64,000 nt of DNA from Tubulanus polymorphus (Eukaryota; Nemertea; Palaeonemertea; Tubulaniformes; Tubulanidae): NCBI RefSeq assembly GCF_964204645.1, contig NC_134026.1, positions 3,038,001 to 3,102,000 on the forward strand. The letters are read 5' to 3'. A program made the position numbers and the translations under genes. A model generated the notes under the pieces. The model searched no databases, was not told where the DNA came from, and worked only from the letters and a program-made list of their open reading frames with translations. Positions 36,022 to 49,185 of the stretch are shown here, one piece after another; position 1 is the first letter of the stretch, and the number at the start of each line of letters is the position of its first letter.

Positions 36022-37053
36022 CAAACTCCGATCATTAACTTCAAGATTTTGGAAAATGGCTTCAAGTATATACACTATGCTTTCCAACGAATAAAATTTT
36101 TGTAATTACTTATATTTACTAACGCTTCATCTGATTGGAAAAAAAAGATGACGCTGAGACAACATATTATGCCTAGAAAAATCAAGGGACGTTCAGTATA
36201 CATTTGACTCAAAGGACTGATCTTACATTCGAAAAATTGCATTAATACAAAATCCATCCATTTTGCCTACTCGACACATCATACCTTTTGTTTTTTTGGT
36301 CGAAATCAATTAGAATAAAGGCAAAGATATGTTTATGTATACGAAATACTTCTTGTTTCTATGATGAATATGCTTCGATACTGTACTCAGATCATGCAGG
36401 AAGAATGTGCATAAAATGGCCTAAATTTATGGTTATCCCACAATACGATGACTTGATAAACGTATATTCAAATGTATGTATTTCTTCGTCTCCATTTCAA
36501 TCTATTGAAATGCAGCTTCTACATTATTGTCAACTTTCTACTGAAATCATAGACCATAGATAGAGTGAAAAGAATTTAACCGCTTGATATGGTGAAAATT
36601 GCCTTCGGTAAAAATTTTATTTTCATCATCATTTTCTGGTTGTTATCGCCTGGTCTACGATTTCCGTAAATATTATCGAAACCATAATAATTACAGACGC
36701 AAATATAATAAGCATATATCGACAAATCCCAAAATTGCAAAATTGTAGACAATCTTCGGTATCTGCAAACTGTTTGTTGGAATTGATTGACGTATACTTA
36801 GATAAAAAAATAATCGTCTGGAGGTGCTGAGACTGAATTGACGAAGGCCATGATTTTGAAAACGAACGTTTCAATCAAAGCGACAGTATCTGGCACTTTT
36901 CTCTTCAATCGTGATTTCTGCGCCGCAAATCGTAAGACACTTGATCCCGATGCCCTGGACGAAGTATTCGTATTCGATTCGTTATCGCTAGACATTCAAT
37001 CTGCAGCATATGACATTCCTTTCTTAGGATATAGGTGGAAAAGATCCGTCAAG
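36022..37053. other. Intergenic / upstream region of GPCR 1
   Basis: AT-rich DNA. An open frame extends upstream of the chosen GPCR start as far as about 36850 (ATG), in frame, but its 68 codons show no similarity to the paralogue and no domain. I treat it as 5' sequence, though a longer N-terminus is possible. Confidence 0.5.
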
Positions 37054-38004
37054 ATGACTACTAATTCAACAAACCAACCTGACTTTCCCGAATGGCTTAC
37101 AATCATGGAAAGAATCATGAAACTCGGACTTTTGCCGGTAATATTTGTGATCGGTGTCCCAGGAAACATATTAGCTTTCGTAATATTGCTCAATCCCCGT
37201 TTCCAATACAACAACTCTTCGATTGGAGTTTACACGATTATTTTAGCATTTTTTGATTTATGTACAACGTTATTCTATGTCCCCGTGCACTTCTTGCGAA
37301 TGCAATTCAGTCAAGTCGTGCTTTCCATGGAATTTTGTCGCCTTATGATGTGGTTAAATTATTTTTGTCGTCCCGCCTCAAATATAACGTTATGTTTAAT
37401 GAGCGTAGATCGGTTGATAGCTGTTAGTTTGCCTTTGAAGGCTCGAGTTATTTGTACTAAGAAACGAGCCGTATTTCTTATATGCATAATAACGGCATTC
37501 CAGTTTGCGCGAAGCACAGCCCAGGTAATGGCGATTGGTATGAGAACAGTTCCTGATATCGGTAAAGACTGTTTCACCGCTTCAAATCCGAGCTTCCAGA
37601 AGATTTTGAATCTGATATTTCTTGTCTGGGTACCGTTGATTGTGATTTTTCTTTGCAATGTGGTAATTATCTATGTTTTGAGGAAATACACCAAACAAAG
37701 AAATAAAATGACTGGAGCAGACAATAATACATCAGCCGTTGAGACGTCATTGACAGTCATTCTGGTGACGATTTCCCTTATGTTCCTCATTCTTCATTTG
37801 CCTTACGTCATTTATGTTTTAATATTCAGTATATTTGATAATCACTTTCATAGCGATATAACAGCCGTTGGAGCTAAGTATAGAAATATGGCAGGTTGGG
37901 TTTCTGGTCATTTCATGACGATCAATTCGGCATTGAACTTTTATTTGTATTGCCTCAGTTCGTCGCACTTTCGGATGAACTTCTGGGCTACATTCTGTAA
38001 TTAA
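37054..38004 (+). CDS. Rhodopsin-class GPCR, intronless, tandem copy 1
   Basis: About 316 aa with seven hydrophobic spans and no introns. Visible class A features: GN in TM1 (VPGNILAFVILLNPRF), D in TM2 (AFFDLCTTL), the TM3 cysteine (EFCRLMMW), a DRL variant of DRY (MSVDRLIAVSLPLKARVIC), an ECL2 cysteine (GKDCF), LHLPY in TM6 where CWxP is usual, and NFYLY in TM7 in place of NPxxY. The start at MTTNSTNQ was chosen because the second copy begins its similarity there (EWLTIMERIMKLGLLPV). N-terminal NST and TM3-side NIT sequons exist. The pattern suggests a peptide-type receptor, but the ligand and G protein are unknown. The C-tail after TM7 is very short. Confidence 0.85.
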   Translation: MTTNSTNQPDFPEWLTIMERIMKLGLLPVIFVIGVPGNILAFVILLNPRFQYNNSSIGVYTIILAFFDLCTTLFYVPVHFLRMQFSQVVLSMEFCRLMMWLNYFCRPASNITLCLMSVDRLIAVSLPLKARVICTKKRAVFLICIITAFQFARSTAQVMAIGMRTVPDIGKDCFTASNPSFQKILNLIFLVWVPLIVIFLCNVVIIYVLRKYTKQRNKMTGADNNTSAVETSLTVILVTISLMFLILHLPYVIYVLIFSIFDNHFHSDITAVGAKYRNMAGWVSGHFMTINSALNFYLYCLSSSHFRMNFWATFCN

Positions 38005-38813
38005 TCTAATCAGTCTTTTCATTGATTTTTTCATTTTTTTCAAAATGCCTAACTTTCGAATAATAACGGAAAGCGATGGATGAAATGTGATGTAACGTAT
38101 TGTCTCAATGAATTTACTTGATGATATATTTATTATTACCAGGATCAATCAGATAATGATTAATAGATATGGAAAGGATTGAAAAATAAATGATCTATAT
38201 ATTATCAATAAACAACTGTTCCTCACTAAAATATCATATTTTCTTAATAGATGAGTTCTATATTCCCGACTAGTTGAATATGAATGGTCAAATCTTTTTT
38301 ACTGTTAGATCACAGAACTTTCGCTTAAAGTTCTATAGATAGATGTAGAGCTCTTTCCTTGCTCAAGGTGGAACTGTTGGAATGAAATGAATAGACATTC
38401 TTTTTTTACTTTAGAGTCTTCAGAAAGTAGAACTGATGTGATATGCTTGTAATAGCGTGAAACCTTCCCACCATGTTCGAATTGATTTATTCAACCACCA
38501 CTCCATCTGAAAATTGCTACGCGGTAATTTTTGCGAGCTATGTGATTATTTTCCGCGGAGGCTTGTTTCCAAATCATCGAAAAACTATTTTGCCACCAGC
38601 GTCTATACAAATGGCAGTAAATGGAAAATCGATGTTAAAATAGGAATTCACAATCAAACTAAAATTATGTAAGGACGAAACCGAGCGAAATTCTGTTAAC
38701 TTGCGTTTTTGTTATGTACTTGTACTTAATATACTAAGTGAGTTTCATGTTTCAAGTCAAACATTTTCAGTATTTGTTACGAGTTATTCAAACCAAGTTT
38801 AGGGAAGTGGTGC
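38005..38813. other. Spacer between the two GPCR genes
   Basis: About 0.8 kb with no coding signal. It contains the 3' UTR of copy 1 and the upstream region of copy 2. No repeat explaining the duplication is visible. Confidence 0.55.
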
Positions 38814-39824
38814 ATGGGAGGTCAAAACGAGCTCGCGGATGTTATGGCTACACCTTCAAATTCAACATACGAACACAAATTTCCCGAATGGCTTGCAATC
38901 ATGGAAAAGATTATGAAACTCGGACTTTTACCGGTAGTATTTGTGATCGGTGTCCCAGGAAACATCCTAGCATTCGTAATATTGCTCAATCCCCGTTTCC
39001 AATACAACAAATCTTCGATTGGAGTCTACACGATTGCTTTGACATTTTTTGATTTATGTACGACGATATTTTTCGTTCCCGTGCATTTCTTGAGGATGCA
39101 ATTCAGTCAAGTTGTACTTTCCGTGGAGTTTTGTCGCGTTATGATATGGTTTAACTATTTTTGCCGTCCTGCCTCTAACATAACATTGTGTTTTATGAGC
39201 GTGGACCGGTTGATAGCAGTTAGTTTGCCTTTGAAGGCTCGTATAATATGTACGAAGAACCGAGCCGTCTGCTCATTGCTGGTAGTTGTGTTGTTTCAGA
39301 TCACCCGATGTACCTGGCAAATGATGGCAATCGGGATGCGGATCATTCCAGGAATAGGAAAAGATTGTTTCATCGGCCAGACGGCTTCCGAGACAAGCTT
39401 TCACAATATCCTGAATTTGATGTTTCTCGTCTGGGTGCCATTATGTGTGATTTGTCTATGCAATGTCGTAATTGTCTATTTCTTGAGGAAAAATGCCAAA
39501 CAAAGAAATAGAATTAGTGTAACGGACACTACATCAGCCGTTGAATCGTCATTGACTCTTATTCTGGTGACGATTTCAATTGTTTGTCTAATCCTGCATT
39601 TCCCTTACATCATTTATGTGATATTGTTTCATCTGTTCGATATGTTTGGCGACCTTTCAACTGTTGGAGCCAGGTATGAAAATGTGGCCGGTTGGGTGTC
39701 AGGTAATATAATCACGTTGAATTCGGCTTTGAATTTCTATTTGTATTGCCTCAGTTCAATCAACTTCAGAAATAACCTCAGGATAGTTGTTTGTACAGTT
39801 TGTAAATCACGTAAATCTAAATAA
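38814..39824 (+). CDS. Rhodopsin-class GPCR, intronless, tandem copy 2
   Basis: 336 aa, clearly a duplicate of the gene at 37054: long stretches are identical, such as EKIMKLGLLPV against ERIMKLGLLPV and the shared VIGVPGNILAFVILLNPRFQ. It keeps the TM3 cysteine (EFCRVMIW), MSVDRLIAVSLPLKARIIC, an ECL2 cysteine (GKDCF) and TM7 TLNSALNFYLYCLSS. The C-terminus is longer and basic and contains cysteines suitable for palmitoylation (RNNLRIVVCTVCKSRKSK). ECL2, ICL3 and the N-terminus diverge most, as expected for receptors that may differ in ligand or coupling. Confidence 0.87.
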   Translation: MGGQNELADVMATPSNSTYEHKFPEWLAIMEKIMKLGLLPVVFVIGVPGNILAFVILLNPRFQYNKSSIGVYTIALTFFDLCTTIFFVPVHFLRMQFSQVVLSVEFCRVMIWFNYFCRPASNITLCFMSVDRLIAVSLPLKARIICTKNRAVCSLLVVVLFQITRCTWQMMAIGMRIIPGIGKDCFIGQTASETSFHNILNLMFLVWVPLCVICLCNVVIVYFLRKNAKQRNRISVTDTTSAVESSLTLILVTISIVCLILHFPYIIYVILFHLFDMFGDLSTVGARYENVAGWVSGNIITLNSALNFYLYCLSSINFRNNLRIVVCTVCKSRKSK

Positions 39825-41892
39825 TCCCTATACTTTGGAATTGTCGGGAAGGATCAAAATAACTCCTAAATCCTTCAAAAATTGACGAAGACACGTTGAT
39901 TTTTTCATCTGGAAGACTTTTATTTCATCTAAGCCAAAGACAAAAAATAACGCATCTTGAGCAAATTTCACAAAAACCATATGATGGAATGTTCAAGTAT
40001 GCCAAAAACAAATTCATGAAGACATTTCCTCCTGAAATTAACCGTTCACGCTGCTTAAGATTATTACCGGAATAGAGTAGCATTCGGTTGCCAACCATTA
40101 ATATGTAATGTCATGTTTTTGTATCAAATGCAAGGAAAAGGACTAAGATTCAAACAATTATTCTTTTAATTCAAGTGACATGATTCGGACGCGATTCTAA
40201 ATCCTTTAAAACATGAATGTGATTAAGTCGCGGTTTACACAGCGCGTATATAGAGGCAATAACTAAACATAAATGCAAAATGGATCAAATGAAACAGAAC
40301 GGAAAAATAAATTTCTGATAAAAATATTTAGATTTGAGAATGCGAAATTCCGATTGGAAAACACCTTTGGCAGTGAATTTGAAATGCAATTCAAAATGCA
40401 GAAAAAAGTTGAAAACCTATCGGGGTAGAACAACTAAACTCTGACACATTAACAGACAGGCAGTGTTAGACAAAAATTACATCTTCAGTATCATTCATTC
40501 AGACAAATCAGTTAATCAGCCATAACCTTATCAGTAAGGTAAACTCTAGTTCGGGAATTCTTCCAGAATACTGCGTACTACCATTCAAATACATTCCCTG
40601 AATTAAGCAATATTCAGATAACCAGCACCCGCAGTATTTCATATCATAACATACATTTCAGATCTAACTTCTATCATACTTCATAATAATACGATAATAT
40701 AACGATAATACTAAATACGATTTTTGCATAGAACAGTTGGCATTTTTAACATATTCAAAAATACATAAAGAGGTATTTTTGATGTAATGCATGTAAAGCT
40801 TATGTTATATACAGAGGTATTTTACGTCCAGCGTAGATTTGAGCGAAATGCAGGAAACGATAGACAACAAATTCAAAAGCTAATAACAATGAAATGACAG
40901 TGTGAATTCTTCGAGGACTTAAACAGCTCATTTTGGTACAATCTGAGAAATTCAAGAGTTTTATTGAATTTGATTCATGCAAGACTGCAAAACCAAATGC
41001 AGGACCAAAACCATGAATTCACACTTATTTTTAGCCCTTAGAATATACCAAGTAGTGCCTAGTCCTCAAAATGCAGAGGAAATACTTATAACTGGTACTT
41101 ATCGCTTTAAGTTTTTAAAACTCTACACACATCATCTGTAACCATGACTCTCTAGAGCTACGTTACAGTTTTTCATACACGCAGATTACATACTGGTATA
41201 AGAATTAAGTAGAAATAATGTTTTAATGCATTCATACCATTACTAATAACTAATACTCTTGAATTATATAGTCTATACAAGCATCGATTAATTATCTAGG
41301 AACAATAGATTCTGAGAAACTATTTATAATATTTATAGTCAGTCTATGAACTTCATGAAATAGAAGGACTTACAACGTTACGACTCAACCCTACATATGA
41401 ATATGTTTATTAAGGTTACTTACAGAAATTTTCTCACGGAGGCTAATTGCATTAAAGTACTACCTCAGTACATGTATATATGGGTATAGAATTTACTAAT
41501 TTGCAATCCAACATAAGGTAATATTTCTAGCCAGGCCAGCTGGACAGATTACAAGGAGCGCAACAGGAATAGGATTACTGTCTATGAATAAACAAACTAA
41601 AGTAACGCTTAAGCTATCAAATGATATTTGAACTTTTAAAAACAAATCCCAATTCCCAATAGGATGACATTCACATTTCATCAAGCTGTAGCTACAACAT
41701 GACTTCCTTATATGCATGAAGTTACTCGAAAACGAAACTAAGGAAGGTGATTGCAGCCTGTTTACAATATTGATAGCTTCTCAGATTCTCAATGAAATGG
41801 ATAAATTTTACACATCACTTACCCAAGTTTTACGCATTTACAATATCACATAGAAGTACAAGCGAACACCTACAAGCATTGAACGGGTGTCG
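39825..41892. other. Intergenic region between GPCR 2 and CENPJ
   Basis: About 2.1 kb of AT-rich sequence between convergent genes. Only random short frames are present and I see no further GPCR remnant. Confidence 0.55.
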
Positions 41893-44800
41893 CTAACACC
41901 TGCGATCGACTATAACAGTACCATCTTTATCTTTAACTCGAAGACGTCCACCTGAATATCTGGTTTCTTGACGACCGTCGGGATAAACCGTTTTAACCGT
42001 ACCGTCCGGGTATTCTCTTCTCTACAAACAAACACCATCAGTCAGCATTAGACACACAAAATGACATCATAAACCAGTAACCCACCCACATATATATTCC
42101 TATTCATACCTATAAGACATACTGTAATCAGTGCGGTGTAAAAATTAGTGATGGACTTCACTAATATACAGCATCCTGGTGTATCAATTGAATCATTAAT
42201 TAGTAATTATCTCTATTGAAACATGGCAGCACCTGTCAAACTTTAGGAACTAATGATACACTGCACTGCGGTATAGACACATTTAAGCCGTAACTGGGGT
42301 GGATTTTTCCAAAATTTTCAATTTATCTCCAGCGCTTTAACGCAAGAATTGGTCAGCGCTGATAGGGTTAATTCAAAACTGCTTCATTCAGCTATCGAAA
42401 AACTAACCTTGTAACTCTGACAGTGAATTTCTCGTTGACCGTTCGGGAATTCCATAGTTTTATCACCGTTTGCTTCGACTCGGATCACCGTACCATCGCC
42501 GAATATACTCTCCTCAGCTCCGTTCGGAAACAGATATTTCATCGTATGATCCGGGAATGTTATTTCTCTCGTTCCGTCCGGATAGTGCTTCTCTATTTGA
42601 TTACTATAGAAATAACAGTGAAAGTAGTTTTGTTAAAAATGCTCGTTATTCGTGCCGGGTTAACAATCGATAGGATCAGTACTTACTTTGGAAACTGAAG
42701 AATTTCCAACTGATCTGGATAAGTAGTGTGAGTTGTCTGTGCGTCTGCGTAATAATACACCTAAAATAACACACAAACCGTCAACATGATCAGAATTACA
42801 ATACGATACAGCAATGTCTTCTGCAATCCATCCCCGTAAAGGGCAGCCACTTTTTTCGATTTGCTCTTTCCCTGACGCGTTAGTTGTTTTAACTGACTTT
42901 TAAGAATCCAATCAATCAACACAGTCAAATATGTAAGACAAAGATGGAAACTGTTTGACTATACACCTGATGTAAATCAACAAATTTTTCAAAATTCCCC
43001 AATTTTTAGCATTTTAACCAAATTTACTGATTATCTTTAAAGGAAAGAAAATTCCCTGACTTCTCCCTGATTTGCAGGTAAGTGCGTAGTTTTTACCTAC
43101 CACTCTTTTATCGGGCATAACTTGTTTGATATCGCCGTTGAAAAACGAAACGATAACCGATTGTCCATCAGGAGATATTTCTTTCCGCGTTCCATTCACA
43201 AATATGATCTCTCGAGCGCCATTTGAATAAATTCGTTCACGCTGAAAATAGTCAAAATAGAAGAGGTGAATTACGCCGTATCTTTAACTGGAACTCTGAC
43301 GCCGGATTATTTTCTACCTTTCCATCTTTATGTCGAACTTCCTCAAACTGTAAATCTCCTTTATCAATACAAGCCGTGTCGAGACTGAAATGCGTCTGAC
43401 ATTTACGAGGGATGGTTTTCCTCTCGATGATTTTCAAACTGTCGGGTAAATTCAACTGAGTACCACTAAAACCAAGGACACAAAATAAGATTGTTACTCA
43501 TGAAGACCGGACTTGATCATCGAAGCAGTTTATTTCAGAAGCAAACATTATTTCCTCATGATAAAATTTAAATTCGACCTCACGAGGAATCAGAATGAGT
43601 CTTAACCTATCCACTATTATATGATGGGAAACTGAGTTCAGGATCTTTCAAAAGAATCTGAGTAAAATCGATCACTAACCTGCATGAATTCATCAGAGAA
43701 ATGTTTGTTCTGGGAACTTCCTCGGCTTCGGCGTCATCGCCATCGCTATCATCTCTATCTTCCATTTCGACACTTCCGCGTAGAATCTGTTCTCTCGTTG
43801 GTGCGGCTGTTTTAACTCGTGTCAGTTGCTTCGTTACAACTACGGAAGGTGGTTTGCCGTTTATCACAGCCAATGAAGTAGTCATGGTTTGAACTGGTTT
43901 TTGCAAGGTGGTTTGAGCTGGTTTTTGTGAGGTGGTGCTGTTAGGTTTCTGCAATGTTAATCGAATGTTACTATTTGTCGGTTTATGAAGCTTCGACTCA
44001 TTACTTCCAGTAGAACTTTCAAGTTTCTTCAAAACTGGAATTTCGCTTTTATCATTCTGAAAACACGGACAATTAAACAACATTAAAAAGTCATTGTAAC
44101 TGTTCAATACCTAAAGAATAAACCTTTGACAATTTACTGAAACAGACCTTTATATTTTCCTGTTTTTGCCAGAGTTCCAATCGTTTTTTCTCTAGTATAC
44201 GAATCTCGTCTCTCAGTTCAACTGTCTCTTGTTCTAACTGTTCGATACGATTTCGTTGGCGATTGCTATTCGACGTCCAGCGCGATTCTTTTCTCTTCAT
44301 TTCTTCCTGCAGGTCAGCCAGCTATATCAACGAAACAAACACGAAAAGCCATTTTTACCAATCAAATCTTACTTTGTTAATGTTTTTGAGAAGTTGATTA
44401 TAGACACAAACCTGTAATCGTAATGTCTCGATCTCCTCTCTGTCTCTCTTGTCTGGAATTGCACGAGATTCCTTCTGATACTTTTCGAAAAGTTTACGCT
44501 CTTTCCTGAAAAACGGCAACATCAATATCGTAATTTTTTGAAAACCATAATCATTTCCATTCTATTGAAAATGCTTACTTTATCTTCTTCATCTCTTGTT
44601 CTTTAAATTCATGTAGATTTTTCAATTCTTCATCCTTTTGTTTTTCAAATTCGGCCATTTCTTTCTTCAGTTTCTCCAAACCCTTCAAGTATTAAAAGAA
44701 ATGTCTAAATGTTTCAGGTCATGCAAATCAAACCAGGACAAAAGATTCTATGATCGTACCTCTTCTCTTTCCTTCTTCAGTTTAATGAGGCAAGCATTTT

Positions 44801-47800
44801 CAGTTTGAAATCGTTCTATTTCATTCTCAAGTTCCATCAATTTATCCCGTAATGCCTTGGACATAGCGCCATCAACAGGCGGGTTTGGTTGACGAGCAGC
44901 TTCTAATTTCTGCTGTATTTTCTAAAATTCAAAAAGATCCTTATAAACATGAACGACCTGACACTGAATAGAGAATGACTATTGATATGAATCATCTGAC
45001 TTACGTTTTCTTCTGGAGTTGGTTTTGGCTTCGGGGGTTTGAGTTTAGGGAATAGTTTTGTCATTAATGTAGATGTTGGTGGACTGTCCGGTATTTTATT
45101 GTCATTCTCGTTAATCAATAAACCTAAAACACAAATGAACATTGAATATAGTCCGAGCTCATGATATCAAAAACTACTTCTAAGATAATAGTATTTTACC
45201 TATTTGTTGATTCTCGACAGGAGTGGAGACATCCATCGGACCATTCTTAAATACAAGACTCTCATCATTGTTAAAATCACCCCATTCATCTTCATCATCA
45301 AACTCATCTGCTTCATTCTCATTATTCTCATCATCGCAAACAGCATCTACGAATGAGTCCTTTTCATCGCCGTCTTCATCATCAACAGCATCATCCTTTT
45401 CACCATTCATGACTTCTTTATCGACAATTTGCAGAACTTGTTGATTGTTGTTGCCCTGTTTTGTGGCCACTTTACGCTGTAGACACGTGGGTAAGACTCG
45501 ATGCTCATCTGGTTGAAATACAGGATTCAGGTCGTCAGTTTGAACTGCTTCATCATCTGAACTTTCATCCGATTCACTTTCTTCAATATCACTGTGAATA
45601 CCAAAACAAAATGTTCATGCTACTAAGATATATGGGTACATGTTCATTTTATCAACTTTCACTTGAGAAAGTTTTCTAGCAATGGACTAAGTAGATTAAG
45701 ATTTCAGAAAACATACCTTTCTCCATGGAGGTCTTTACTCTCTAGATACTTCTGGAATGCGGTCATTTCCTTTATAGATTAAAAAAAGTCATACAATTTA
45801 ATCAAAACAAAAAGCTTTCTATCCAGAAATTGAGCATACGAATGAGCATTGAACTTACCTGCTCTTGTTTGTTTTGTTCTGATGCCGATTTTGGCGCGAT
45901 TACACGTTGAACGAACGAAGCATCACTTTGAAATGAAGGATGGTCAGCGTACTGTTCCAACAACTCAAATTCTTCCAGTTCATCTATCTCATCCTGGAAG
46001 CAAGTCAATTGCAGACGAAAATGACAGCTTGAGTTTTCATAGAACTTAGCAATGAACGTATAGTGAAAATGAGTTGGTTCCTAATCATTTACACACTCTA
46101 TGTGAACATGAATGGTATTTATTGGTCTGATATGAATTATGTTGTATTACCTTATTTTCAATATTCCAATCAGCCGGCTTTGTTGTAGATTCAGCAGTAG
46201 TTATTGTTGGTTTTAAGGCAATCTGTGCTGATTTCACGGTCTATGAAATATAAAACAATCTCATTTCCATCAAAAATATGTAAAAATAGAATAAACACTA
46301 TAATCTAAACAAAATCACTACATACCTTTTTATCATTTTCTGTAGTTGTTGGCTTTTTGTCAATAACAATTTGATTTGTTTTCATAGATTGACTATTTTT
46401 ACGACGTGTCGGGACAGGGCGTTTAAGAATGGGTTGATTGAACCTCGCAATACCTTGACCTTTCTTTAGGAAGCGTTTTTGAGTCGGTGTATATTTCGTC
46501 TTAGAAGTTTCACTACTCCCAACATTCTTTACCTATGAACAATTTGTCTTTCATTATAAAATTTGGCATTTTTCATCAAACAGGGCAACAAAATCTAGAA
46601 TCATGAGATTTTTACCCTTTCTTCTTCAAGTTTTAACTGTTCCTCTAATAACTGTTCGAATGTTTTAACTGTTCCTGAAAATAGACATCGATTCCTAAAT
46701 GACAACTAGAAAAGTTTAGATGATTAGATTTTTTAGCTGACTGTCTATTATTCCTATTATTGATTAAAGTTGGCCAAGCAACACAAGCATTGTATTTCAA
46801 TTACCTGCAACTGGTTTATCATCAAGACCATTTTCTTTTTCCATTGGCAACTGAAAAAGACATAACACATGAAAGAACTTAAATCTGAAGATACTACATT
46901 ACTTTCTCAGATATCATCAGAAACAACAAACCTCTACAGATTCTTGTTCTTCGTCAATTTTATCAATATCCGATTCATCTTCAATGAACTGGTTAATCTG
47001 TTCAGTTGCTAGTTGTGGTTGTGCTAATCCGGTCAGTATTCTAGAACGTCCATAAGCTTGCATCATTGTTTCCGCATCATTTTCCATATCTTCTAGTTCT
47101 CTATGCATCATTACCTGGCAGAATGAATAAATATACACTCTCTGATAGGGGCTGGTTTTTCTGCTTAATCTGAATATTATATTATATTACATACACCAGA
47201 TATTCTAAAGCAAAAATGAAAAAGTGATCACCAATGTAAGATTATTTCTATTTTTTCCAGTCCATTTAAAAAAGGTCTGTGATAGTAAACTTTTTTTTCT
47301 AAAACCTTTTTCTAAAACCTTTCTTCCCTTCGCCCTTCCATCTATTTTCCCTGAGAAAATCCAAGTAATTTAAACAACAACCTTTTATATATGCAATCAT
47401 GCAAGCAATGGTAGATTAAATGAAACTTGGCTGAGAGAAAGATGAACATAAAACCAGGTCTTTATGGTACAAACACATTCTCAGGGTGGGTATAGGATTA
47501 CACACCTGTTCACTAGCCTCCGAGGCTGTATCGGGTAGGGGATGAAAATCACTGATAACGCTACCACTTTCACCTTCACCGCAAACTTCTTGGCCCAAAT
47601 AAACGTCCTTTTGATTCTATAAAAATCAATGTATCGCGGTGGTCGGATTGAAGGATGTAAGCAGGGAACAAGCACCGAATATACCCAAAAAAAGGCCTCG
47701 ATAGTTTCTATATAATCTTACCGAAGGATAGATATGATGATTTGGCGACGTCATATGTCCATAAAGTTTAGTCGGACTTCTATGTCTTTGCGGACTAGTA

Positions 47801-49185
47801 AAGTGAGATGGTTTCTGTGGGCTGTGATGAGGGCTACCAGTATAACCTATATCAGATTGAAGATATGTTAAAATATATGTTACACTGAAATCAATATTTC
47901 AAGTATTTTGAATGAATCGCTGGGTTTATCCATTATTATTTTATCAAATGAATCACCTGCTTTATTCCACGATTCCTCTCTTTGTTTCAGGAGTAAATAG
48001 TGAGCTCGTTCCTGTTCTAAACGTAACAGCTCCAATTGTTGTTCTTGTTGTTTCATTAGGCGTTCTTGTTCTTGACGTTGTATTTCGCGCATCATTTTAA
48101 AGCGTTCAAGAAGTCGGGCTTGTTCGACTTTCTGCTGCTGGTCGAGCATCTCCATCGAAGCTGAAATTGCAAAATTCACAGGATGTTTATATCTTTTGAG
48201 GCAAATACTTCGTTGTCCTTTTGAGAAAAACTAATGGAACCAATTTGACAAAATCTTCAAAAGTCATATCAAGTTTACAGCTGCAATGAAGGCCAATTAT
48301 GTTTCAACTGGCTTGCTGTTTTGGAATTTTGAATATATCATTTCAAAAATTTAATTTCACTACTCTTCATTTCAATGTTTTTGAAACTGTTATAAAAATA
48401 TTTCCTTGCGTTTGAAACTAAACAGCTATCTTGAATCTGATCTGGCCATAATTGGGCTGCAGACGTGTCAAGGGTAGGAAGACACATGTATAAACCAAAT
48501 ATCAAGAAAATCCATAAAAGAATCTTTAAAACTTCACAAAATAACTCGATCCCGTCTACGGACAAACGAACGGTAAAAAAAGAAAATGTAAAAGCCTGCT
48601 GGGACTTAAGTGCCAAATGGGTTAAAAAAAAGTCCATGTTCAAATACCAAAAAATTTGGAAGACTTTGGCGTGCAAGTGCAAAATGAATGATAATTACTT
48701 GTTCTTTGAAAATGAGAAGACACAATGTGCTCAGAATCGCCGCACACGGAAGCAACTTTCCGAGGGCTGGTATACGGTAAGAATTCATGCTTTTTCGACG
48801 GACTGGAATTCTTCAAATTCTGCAGCTGATCGAAATTTATAGCTTTGACGAAATCTTCACGCGAAATATCAGCGTTCATCATAGGATGTCGACGATGAAA
48901 ATCGCCGTGATTTTGTAGCAAGTGTTCGGGTGAAAGGTGTAAGATTTTCAGCGGTGAACGATGCGGACTGGGAGTCGAAGAATGGCTTCCCGAATAACTA
49001 TTTCGACGTCTATGAGACGGCGGTGCCTCGTTGGTTTGAATGACTCGACGTTTTGGTGGAGGCAATGCCGAAACATCGAGCCCGAGAACCACACCGGCTC
49101 GCGACATGCACGACGGGTTGTTCATCATATCGAGAAATGTCGCCGGTGAAGGATCGGTCGTATTCAGTTTTTGTATATCACTCAT
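41893..49185 (-). CDS. CENPJ: Centromere protein J / CPAP / SAS-4 centriole assembly factor
   Basis: Builds centriolar microtubules and tethers pericentriolar material. Twenty-three exons close in phase to 1269 aa (human 1338); first 48699-49185, last 41893-42021. The N-terminus has [20 protein letters not shown], matching the human WMTNPSRAGVIL segment, then Ser/Pro-rich sequence and a Glu/Gln/Arg coiled coil (47957-48160). A tubulin-interacting-type basic block, [16 protein letters not shown], is at 46326-46532. A very acidic segment with DEWGDF follows (45200-45591), then long coiled coils (44148-44921). The C-terminus is the TCP10/G-box beta repeat that binds [65 protein letters not shown]. 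Divergent to the GPCAT gene with 964 bp between starts. Confidence 0.95.

Noticed and set aside
45223-45444. Ser-rich plus-strand frame
   Set aside because: Antisense of the acidic GAT/GAA-rich CENPJ exon, which forces Ser codons on the other strand.
48465-48842. 125-codon plus-strand frame
   Set aside because: It lies opposite the first CENPJ exon and its intron, has no family resemblance and no splice or promoter support; taken as a chance frame.
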